Source of the DNA: Rugamonas sp. A1-17
Lineage (GTDB): Bacteria; Pseudomonadota; Gammaproteobacteria; Burkholderiales; Burkholderiaceae_D
Direction: 5' to 3'
Length of the DNA: 64,000 nucleotides
NCBI GenBank assembly: GCA_025548565.1
Contig: JAJLPB010000022.1
Coordinates: 1 to 64,000 of the forward strand
The position numbers and the translations under genes were made by a program. Under the pieces are notes generated by a model. The model did no database searches and was not told where the DNA came from. It was given only the letters and a program-made list of their open reading frames with translations. Positions 57,982-64,000 of the stretch are shown piece by piece (positions within the stretch are counted from its first letter, which is position 1; each line of letters opens with the position of its first letter).

Positions 57982-58416
57982 TCAGCATTGCCACTTAATG
58001 CCCCAGGACAGCAAAATTTGTTGGACTTGCCGGATGTATGCGTCTCGCTTAGCTGGGGTCTCAGAGTGGTATGCGCCTATCGCGTAGCAGGTGTTTCCCC
58101 AACGCCTCATTTTTTTTTGTACGAGCCAGGCCGCCACGTACACCGACTTGCATGCGTCGAACAGGTCGGCCTTAGCAACGCCCTTCGCCGCTAACTCCGG
58201 CAAGTGCACCGAGTTCGTTTGTGTGCAGCCATAGTCGACTGTTCCGTTGCTATTGAAGTGAACCGCGTCAGCCCTGCACCCTGACTCCCCGGCTGCTATG
58301 GCGCGAAGAATCCATGGGTTTACGCTATGAAAGGCGCCGGCGTCGTCATAGCAATCCGCCCGCGAAAGTCCGCAGAGCGAGGCCAGCGTGATAAGGAGTA
58401 GTGAGCGGAGGAGCAT
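57982..58416 (-). CDS. Lytic transglycosylase, VirB1/PilT-like (144 aa)
   Basis: Signal peptide of about 20 residues, then a goose-lysozyme-type lytic transglycosylase fold: VNPWILRAIAAGESGC with catalytic Glu, YGCTQTNSVHL, and NTCYAIGAYHS. It opens peptidoglycan for pilus assembly. Three Cys pairs suggest disulfides. The name PilT is used for this enzyme in IncI plasmids but for a retraction ATPase elsewhere. Confidence 0.8.
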   Translation of the reverse strand: MLLRSLLLITLASLCGLSRADCYDDAGAFHSVNPWILRAIAAGESGCRADAVHFNSNGTVDYGCTQTNSVHLPELAAKGVAKADLFDACKSVYVAAWLVQKKMRRWGNTCYAIGAYHSETPAKRDAYIRQVQQILLSWGIKWQC

Positions 58417-58631
58417 GGGCGTGATTATTCACGTCACCACGTCCGATTCCGCGTGGAAATGCAAGGGATTTTAGTCAGGACTTAACTACGATAAAAATAG
58501 TGGCAGTGATCAATTTGTGGATTTTGGAGAGAATTGCCTAACTGCAATCTGTTATGATACTCTTGCAATGTGGCAATAGTACCAGTGTGTCCTACAGGGC
58601 ATTCTCCGTTCCAACTCAAATCTCATACGAC

Positions 58632-58826
58632 ATGCGCCTGCTTATAGCTCTCATTCTCCCGTGGTTGTCCTTTTTCACCATTGGGCGCCCAATCGCCGGC
58701 GTCATCTGCTTAGCCCTGCAAATCACCGTCGTCGGGTGGCTCCCTGCGACCATCTGGGCCGTCTATTCCCTGAGCCAGTACAAGACGGACAGAAAGATCG
58801 AGCAAGCGTTGAAGCGGCGCGCATAG
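58632..58826 (+). CDS. Pmp3/YqaE-like small membrane protein (64 aa)
   Basis: Two hydrophobic helices (residues 3-21 and 24-46) with a short basic tail; the sequence LLIALILPWLSFFTIGRP, then WLPATIWAVYSL, fits the UPF0057/Pmp3 family of stress-related membrane peptides. ATG 58632 has no clear ribosome binding site. Confidence 0.6.
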   Translation: MRLLIALILPWLSFFTIGRPIAGVICLALQITVVGWLPATIWAVYSLSQYKTDRKIEQALKRRA

Positions 58827-59117
58827 TCGAACGCTTGCTTAACCTGTTTCGCTCATCCTTCCCCATGAAGTAGCTCACTATGAATCTTCCAGTATTCGAA
58901 CGGTGATTTGCTCGTGCGCGGATAGTGCCTCCGGTAACAATCCTTTGTCTGTTCATTTTTAGCGGCTTGCATTGCCGAATTCGGATGAGATCCTTGTTCT
59001 TGTCGCGGCCTAGTCCACGGCGGCAAGCATGTGAGCTCGCCAAGTGTCACAAGGCTTCAGCAGTAACTCCGGACATCGGAATAACTAAACGATCATTTTT
59101 TATAACAGGACTATTTT

Positions 59118-60191
59118 ATGAACTCGAAATTTAAATTTGCCCTCGCAGTATCCGTCGCAGCAACCCTGGCCGCTTGTGGTGGTGGCGGTGGTGGCTCTAC
59201 CACAGCTGCAACTCCCACTCCGCCAGTCGTGACACCCCCGGTCGTAGTTCCGCCAACGGTGACGCCGGCGGATCTGCAAACTTCGGTGCCTGCATTGACT
59301 TACCCGGCAAATTCGCCAGAATTCGCATTCGTCACCGCCTACAATAATTTCCGCAGCCAAGTTGGTCTGGGCCTGTTGGCACAGAACGCTTCACTCGATA
59401 AAGCTGCGGCAAATCACGTGAAATACGTGACGACTAACGCACTCACCAATGGCGGTACGGTGGATATGAGCGCTATTAATGCGACTTACAACATGCCAAA
59501 TTTCCACGTTGAAGATGCCGCAAAGGTTGGGTTCACCGGTATCTTGCCAAATGATCGCGCAGCATTTGCGGGCTACAAAGCAAGCTATGTGGGAGAAAAC
59601 GGCACCTATGGCAATGGGAGCGGTGGTGCGCTGGCTTTTGCCAGTCTGCTTGCTACCGTATATCATCGCCAAGGTCTGATGTACCAGGCACCGCGTGATA
59701 TCGGCATTGTCGTGGGTACCGATCAATTTCAAACTACTTCGGAAATGGTTGGGTATCAAGTAACCGGTCAAAGTAATGCAGGTGACTACGTAGGCACTTA
59801 CCCGGTAGATACACAAACCCTGGTTCCGCTGTTTGCCGGGTTCGAAACTCCGAATCCATTCGCGGACATCAAGGACAACACTCGTGATAACGTGGCTGCC
59901 AACACCAGTTACCCAATTACGGTAAGCGCCAAGGAGTTCACAACCCTTGCCGTTACAACGTTTACGGTGACCGAGGCAGGTCAAACTGCCCCATTAAAAG
60001 TTCGTTTGATTACCAACGCTACCGATTCGGCCATCACTGCCTGGAATGCGATGATTGTCGGTTTCGTTCCATTTAAACCTAATACCAAGTACAACGTTAG
60101 CTTCGTCGGTACTGTCAACGGAGCGAATGTCGTCAAGGCATGGAGCTTCACGACTGCTTCAAGTTGCATAAACTTGGCATCTTGCAAGTAA
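59118..60191 (+). CDS. CAP-domain (SCP/PR1-like) lipoprotein (357 aa)
   Basis: Lipobox LAAC (Cys about residue 20) followed by six Gly and a Thr/Pro/Val-rich stalk (about 27-50). Residues about 65-220 contain the CAP fold (FAFVTAYNNFRSQVGLGLL, KAAANHVKYV, and a late HRQGLMYQAPRDIGI). The C-terminal 110 residues form a beta-sandwich domain. CAP proteins bind lipids or act in the envelope; bacterial roles are poorly defined. It ends with a strong terminator. Confidence 0.75.
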   Translation: MNSKFKFALAVSVAATLAACGGGGGGSTTAATPTPPVVTPPVVVPPTVTPADLQTSVPALTYPANSPEFAFVTAYNNFRSQVGLGLLAQNASLDKAAANHVKYVTTNALTNGGTVDMSAINATYNMPNFHVEDAAKVGFTGILPNDRAAFAGYKASYVGENGTYGNGSGGALAFASLLATVYHRQGLMYQAPRDIGIVVGTDQFQTTSEMVGYQVTGQSNAGDYVGTYPVDTQTLVPLFAGFETPNPFADIKDNTRDNVAANTSYPITVSAKEFTTLAVTTFTVTEAGQTAPLKVRLITNATDSAITAWNAMIVGFVPFKPNTKYNVSFVGTVNGANVVKAWSFTTASSCINLASCK

Positions 60192-60231
60192 TACAGTTAA
60201 AATTCGTGCCCTAGTAGTAGGGAGATTATGA

Positions 60232-60266
60232 GACTCTTCTCGGTTATCCGAGAAGAGTTTTTTTTC
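60232..60266 (+). terminator. Rho-independent terminator of the CAP gene
   Basis: ACTCTTCTCGG-TTAT-CCGAGAAGAGT followed by eight T. Confidence 0.85.
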
Positions 60267-60407
60267 GCCTGCTGTACTCAAGGATGCAAACGGAGCGAAC
60301 TGGAACACTTGCAGCGCTTAGAGAACTATTTCGACTGCCCACTATATTGAGTCATCGCGACATTGGCGCGAAATTTCGATTCGCTAACTCTGTCGATGTG
60401 TAGAAAG

Positions 60408-60440
60408 AAAAAATGCGCGGGCTAGGCCGCGCACTTATTT
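60408..60440 (-). terminator. Rho-independent terminator of the minor-pilin operon
   Basis: TGCGCGG/CCGCGCA stem followed on the reverse strand by ATTTTTTC, 30 bases after the stop at 60470. Confidence 0.8.
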
Positions 60441-60469
60441 GAATCCTCCCTACTGGATCCCCCCAATAC

Positions 60470-61666
60470 TTACTCCGCAGTCGGATCAGGACAATAGTCC
60501 ATTATCGGAAAAGTAGCTGTAACAGTAACTGGCGAGCAGTTGGGGCCAGTATAGGTCGTCGTGTAGCGGAACATTTTGCCGCGCTGGCTTCCAAATTCAC
60601 ACCAATAGGAGACTTCATCAGAACAGGTTATCGGCTGGGCTGGCGGCGTCGGAAGTTGCGGCTGTCCAGCTGGTATAGGATCTGGCACCGGCACCACTGG
60701 AGACGGGCCAGGCGTTGCAGGAGCTGGACCTGGCGTCGGCGCTGGGACCACGGGGGACGGACCTGGAGTCGGCGTCGGCGTCGGCGTGGGGACCACAGGC
60801 GTTGGGCCCGGCACCGTTGGCGCCGTAGTCGCGGGGGCCGGTGTTGGCATCGGATCTGGAATCGGCACGGGTGCAGGCGGTGGCGGTGCTGCACAAGAAT
60901 CGTAGAGATACGACCATCCACCATAACTCACGGCACCCCACTTGTCGGTGGTCACTGTACGCTGGAAGGTAGTCGTACCGCCGTATGCACAGTCAGCGAC
61001 CGTATTGATCTCGTAGGATACGGGTGGCACCGTAGCGCTCGCATGATTACTGCCAATCCAAACCTGCGCGATCACGGCAGCAGGGACCGGACCAAGTGGA
61101 TTTGGCATGGTGACCTGGCTCCGGACGATTTTTGTTGCGTCACCGGGCAAAGTTGTCCAACCCGCACCTCCGGCTACGGCCGCGGCGATGTCTGTGGCTG
61201 CCACTGGATCCGGTGAGCCAGATTTGTCGAGCACGCTTGTGGCAAGGAAGGCCTGTACAACCATCGTGCATTTGGCACCAACGCAGCCCAGCGGCTCAAC
61301 TTTTAGCACGACTTTAATCGTTCCGCCTTTACCGGTATCCACGAAGCTTGCCGTAAGCAAGCCAGATGCCTTGAGTTCGGTTTGGGTGGGTGCCAACGGA
61401 TTGGCAAACCCGATAACCGTCTGACCAGCGGTGATTGCCGCCTCGTTCTTGCGGGCGTACCTTTCTCCCGATGCGAGCGCAACGGAGATTTGCTGCGCTC
61501 GGTCGGCAGTGGATTGCGTGGTTCGGTAGTTTTGGTAGACGTGCATTGCGCCAACTGCAGTACCGCCAATTACGGCGGTGCCTAGAAGTGCAGATACCAA
61601 ACTACTTCCCGCCAGCTTCCGGAATGGGAATGGGTGCCTCAACGGCTTTGGTTTTTTCGGATTCAG
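60470..61666 (-). CDS. PilV-like minor pilin/adhesin with Pro-rich stalk, copy 1 (398 aa)
   Basis: By comparison with its paralogue (61780-63009) the start is a CTG at 61666 behind GAGGAAATTTAC; there is no in-frame ATG nearby. An inner-membrane prepilin-like segment (LAGSSLVSALLGTAVIGG, residues 16-33) is followed by a pilin-like head shared with the paralogue (residues 34-250), a Pro/Thr/Val/Gly stalk (about 275-345), and a unique Cys-containing tip. Different tips on a shared stem suggest alternative adhesins. Confidence 0.65.
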   Translation of the reverse strand: MNPKKPKPLRHPFPFRKLAGSSLVSALLGTAVIGGTAVGAMHVYQNYRTTQSTADRAQQISVALASGERYARKNEAAITAGQTVIGFANPLAPTQTELKASGLLTASFVDTGKGGTIKVVLKVEPLGCVGAKCTMVVQAFLATSVLDKSGSPDPVAATDIAAAVAGGAGWTTLPGDATKIVRSQVTMPNPLGPVPAAVIAQVWIGSNHASATVPPVSYEINTVADCAYGGTTTFQRTVTTDKWGAVSYGGWSYLYDSCAAPPPPAPVPIPDPMPTPAPATTAPTVPGPTPVVPTPTPTPTPGPSPVVPAPTPGPAPATPGPSPVVPVPDPIPAGQPQLPTPPAQPITCSDEVSYWCEFGSQRGKMFRYTTTYTGPNCSPVTVTATFPIMDYCPDPTAE

Positions 61667-61779
61667 GTAAATTTCCTCATAAAAATTGGGGGCAGCAACC
61701 AGGCGGCCGCTGCCCGTGGGTTGTATATTCTCGAGCCAAAATTCGAACTTGGCGCATCGAGTCTCGCTCGATTGCGCGA

Positions 61780-63009
61780 TTAATATCCGTCCGGCACACC
61801 ATTCGGAAAGTAGGGACCTGAATATGCACCGCCGTATCCGCATTGGGCGTCTGGAATGACCAGGTTTCCACTAGGACAGGAGGTATAGGCGGCATCGCTG
61901 TAGTCGTACAACGCCCATCCATTCGTGTCCAGGCAGGTATATACCAGCCTCCATGATTTCGAAACACACGCTGGGGGTGGCGGCGGAGGTGGTGCCGGCG
62001 CCGGAGCCGGTGCCGGTGTCGGAATTGGCGCAGGAGCTGGCACTGGCACTGGCACCGGTACAGGCACCGGTACAGGTGTCGGAGTCGGGGTCGGAGTCGG
62101 AGTCGGAGTCGGTACCGGTGTTGGTGTCGGCGTCGGGGTAGGAGCTGGACCAGGCGCGGGCACTGGAACTGGAACTGGAACCGGAACCGGTGCGGGCGGA
62201 GGTGCAGGAGGCGGCGGTGGCGGCGGTGGTGGATCGCAAGAATCGTACAGGTACGACCAACCGCTATAGGTCACAGTGCCCCACTTGTCGGTGGTTACAG
62301 AGCGTTGGTAGGTGGTAGTTCCCCCGTAGGTGCAATCGGCGACGGTGTTGGTCTGATAGGAGACCGGCGGAACGGTGGCGCTCGGCTGATTGCTACCGAT
62401 CCATAACTGTGCGATGACAACCGCAGGAACCGGACCAAGCGGATTGGGCATTGAAACCTGGCTGCGGACAATTTTTGTGGCGTCGCCTGGCAGAGTAGTC
62501 CAGCCAGCACCACCAGCTACTGCCGCGGCAATGTCCGCCGCAGCCACTGCATCAGGCGACCCTGCCTTGTCGAGTACGCTAGTTGAAAGGAACGATTGAA
62601 CTACCATGGTGCATTTCGCACCGACGCATCCCGCCGGCTCTACCTTCAACACCAATTTGATCGCCCCACCTTTACCGGCGTCCGTGAAGGAGGACGCCAG
62701 CAAGCCAGCAGCCTGCAACTCTGTCTGAGTTGGCGCCAAGGGATTAGCAAATCCTGCAACCGTTTGACCGGCAGTAAGGGCTGATTCGTGTTTGCGGGCG
62801 TACTGTTCACCAGCTGCCAGCATGACTGAAATCTGCTGTGCTCGATCGGCTGTGTATTGTGTCGCCCGATAGTTTTGGTAGACATGCATTCCGCCGACGG
62901 CAACACCACCAATTACGACGGTGCCAAACAGGGCAGATACTAAGCTACTCCCCGCCAGGTTGCGCAGTGGGAACGGATGCCCGACAGGTTTTTTGCTCTT
63001 TGGATTCAA
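61780..63009 (-). CDS. PilV-like minor pilin/adhesin with Pro-rich stalk, copy 2 (409 aa)
   Basis: TTG 63009 follows GAGGAGATTTTC. Residues about 1-250 are very similar to copy 1; the stalk (about 258-345) is longer and almost pure Pro/Val/Ala/Thr in a hexanucleotide-repeat DNA tract; the tip (about 350-409) has its own Cys pattern. The conserved FANPLAPTQTEL motif links it to the two upstream minor pilins. Confidence 0.7.
   Translation of the reverse strand: MNPKSKKPVGHPFPLRNLAGSSLVSALFGTVVIGGVAVGGMHVYQNYRATQYTADRAQQISVMLAAGEQYARKHESALTAGQTVAGFANPLAPTQTELQAAGLLASSFTDAGKGGAIKLVLKVEPAGCVGAKCTMVVQSFLSTSVLDKAGSPDAVAAADIAAAVAGGAGWTTLPGDATKIVRSQVSMPNPLGPVPAVVIAQLWIGSNQPSATVPPVSYQTNTVADCTYGGTTTYQRSVTTDKWGTVTYSGWSYLYDSCDPPPPPPPPPAPPPAPVPVPVPVPVPAPGPAPTPTPTPTPVPTPTPTPTPTPTPVPVPVPVPVPVPAPAPIPTPAPAPAPAPPPPPPPACVSKSWRLVYTCLDTNGWALYDYSDAAYTSCPSGNLVIPDAQCGYGGAYSGPYFPNGVPDGY
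62022..62205 (-). repeat. Hexanucleotide tandem repeats encoding the stalk
   Basis: Runs of GGTGTC/GGAGTC-type 6-mers on the forward strand encode Pro-Thr and Pro-Val dipeptides on the reverse. GGAGTC/GGGGTC units repeat about seven times near 62076-62112. Such tracts can gain or lose units by slippage without shifting frame. Confidence 0.7.
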
Positions 63010-63038
63010 GAAAATCTCCTCGTAGTATTTGGGGAAAG

Positions 63039-63608
63039 TTATGGCGATACGAATACCAAAGCAGCGACGACTGCAGGCTGGCCACTTGGGTTAGCAATTT
63101 GGGTTGTCCCGTTCTGCAGCACACCGGCATTGAACGGGGAAGTACAGACTCCCTTATCGAGCAGTGCTCGTGCGATCCGGCACGACCGATTTTGGTCCGG
63201 TTTGCCGAGCGCATCGAGCAAGCTTGAATTCAGGTAGACGAGTCCGGTGATCGACTGGTTCGGATTGACCACCAGTTTCACGCCATATGTGCTGCCGAAT
63301 GGATTCGCGACGTTTGTTCCCGCAGTCAGCGCGAGGTACCCCAAAGTCTGCAACTCCGCAATCGTTGGGGCATACTGGTCGTTGACAAACATCAATGTCC
63401 GTCCCTGCTGGAACGCGGCCTTGTTTGCAGTCGCATACGACTCGACCGCTGAGCGCACCACGTCGACGGTGTCGGCTAGGCCCATATCGAGCTTCTCCGC
63501 GCGCGTCACGCGGATGTACTTGGCGAATACCAGCGCACACGCAAAAAACAGGATTGCGCCAAGCATCGCTATCTCCAACGATCCTCTTTGAGTATTGAGT
63601 GGGCGCAT
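63039..63608 (-). CDS. Minor prepilin-like protein (189 aa)
   Basis: Short leader NTQRG, then S-L-E-I-A-M-L and a hydrophobic helix: a prepilin-type N-terminus, though with Glu at +3 rather than +5. The pattern FVNDQYAPTIAELQTLGYL matches the other three genes of this cluster. ATG 63608 lies inside or right after the upstream stop, so translation is probably coupled. Confidence 0.65.
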   Translation of the reverse strand: MRPLNTQRGSLEIAMLGAILFFACALVFAKYIRVTRAEKLDMGLADTVDVVRSAVESYATANKAAFQQGRTLMFVNDQYAPTIAELQTLGYLALTAGTNVANPFGSTYGVKLVVNPNQSITGLVYLNSSLLDALGKPDQNRSCRIARALLDKGVCTSPFNAGVLQNGTTQIANPSGQPAVVAALVFVSP

Positions 63609-63610
63609 GT

Positions 63611-64000
63611 TCAATTCGGATTTGGTAGGTAGGCCCAGGCGCAAACAACAGCCGGACCGCTAATGGGGCTGGCAACGTTCAGCATCCCTGGACCGTTCAT
63701 GACCGTTGGATTGCTTTGGCTCGTCATGACCCCGGCGCCGTGTGTAGCTTTAACTATTTTCGCTGCTACGTCAGGCGCAATTTTTCCTGACATCGTTACG
63801 GACTGACTGTCACATGCCAACCCCAACAAATCGTTGTTCGGCCCGCGCTGAACGGTGAATTGCATGACCCCACCGAACGGCAGGGTTGTGCTGAGATACT
63901 TCGGCATATAGCCGGCCGCCTTCAACTCGGCTTCAGTCGGGGTGTAGGCGTTCGCGAAACCTGCGGCGCTGCCACTACTCACGATGGACGAGCCCAAGTT
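63611..64000 (-). CDS. Minor pilin-like protein, C-terminal part (partial)
   Basis: Runs off the right edge. The visible 129 residues contain AGFANAYTPTEAELKAAGYM, the cluster's shared motif, and a Cys pair near the end. The N-terminus, where a prepilin leader would be, is outside. Confidence 0.55.
   Translation of the reverse strand, partial: NLGSSIVSSGSAAGFANAYTPTEAELKAAGYMPKYLSTTLPFGGVMQFTVQRGPNNDLLGLACDSQSVTMSGKIAPDVAAKIVKATHGAGVMTSQSNPTVMNGPGMLNVASPISGPAVVCAWAYLPNPN

Noticed and set aside
61925..62269. A 114-codon forward frame made almost only of Gly, Val, Ala and Thr
   Set aside because: It is the antisense of the Pro-rich stalk repeats of the minor pilin on the reverse strand.

Overview
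The window reads as part of a conjugative plasmid or integrative conjugative element from a Gram-negative proteobacterium, most likely a betaproteobacterium of the Burkholderiales/Oxalobacteraceae type. The host call is an inference from style: a type IVb 'thin' pilus of the IncI/R64 kind, TraK/TraL/TraM-type mobilisation genes of the IncP kind, a KfrA remnant, KorB/ParB-like and HipBA modules, and a type VI secretion cargo cassette. No rRNA, tRNA, CRISPR array or replication initiator gene was recognised.

Layout. 1-6.1 kb (+): the end of a glycine-rich protein, then a loosely packed operon of small, mostly membrane or exported proteins that includes a short VirB9/TrbG-like protein. 6.3-7.1 kb (-): a broken kfrA-like gene. 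7.1-18.8 kb (-): a dense array of about 43 very small genes (14-171 codons), nearly all of unknown function, joined by a near-standard junction in which the stop codon runs into the ribosome binding site (TAGGAAAAT-ATG). It is headed by a small DNA-binding regulator flanked by two palindromic operators and by a short tyrosine recombinase (19.1-19.8 kb). Copies of a covarying hairpin with a CGGNN loop sit in the leaders of genes here and in the left operon. 20-28 kb (-): a DUF2026-like gene, several unknowns, and a pair of likely DNA-modification genes: a DpdA-like (TGT-fold) 7-deazaguanine transglycosylase and a DndC-like Fe-S ATP-pyrophosphatase/sulfurtransferase. 28.8-32.1 kb (+): hipBA and a ParB-like gene. 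32.3-36.3 kb (-): unknown genes, each with its own structured leader. 36.8-39.4 kb (+): two lipoproteins, one an alpha/beta hydrolase. 39.7-42.2 kb (-): an orphan T6SS effector cassette (PAAR, DUF4123 adaptor, small protein, Tox-REase-5 toxin, Imm52 immunity), followed by a second tyrosine recombinase (42.4-43.7 kb).

43.7-47.6 kb: a hairpin-rich non-coding stretch and a nine-copy 11-bp direct repeat array, then traK/traL/traM-like genes and two unknowns (+); this is the best oriT and plasmid-stability candidate. 47.7-58.4 kb (-): a complete-looking type IVb pilus operon, in transcription order lytic transglycosylase, PilL/TcpQ, PilN secretin, PilP, PilO, PilQ ATPase, PilR, PilS pilin, a PilT-like ATPase, PilM and a second prepilin. 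58.6-60.2 kb (+): a Pmp3/YqaE-like membrane peptide and a CAP-domain lipoprotein. 60.5-64 kb (-): four related PilV-like minor pilins or adhesins, two of which carry long Pro-rich stalks with different C-terminal tips; the last runs off the right edge.

Together these give mating-pair contact (pilus and tips), DNA processing or segregation (TraKLM and iterons), maintenance (HipBA, ParB), contact-dependent competition (T6SS cargo) and probable self-DNA modification (DpdA/DndC-like), plus a large, separately regulated set of microproteins whose role is open. Several genes at the promoter-distal end of the array carry in-frame stops or frameshifts.
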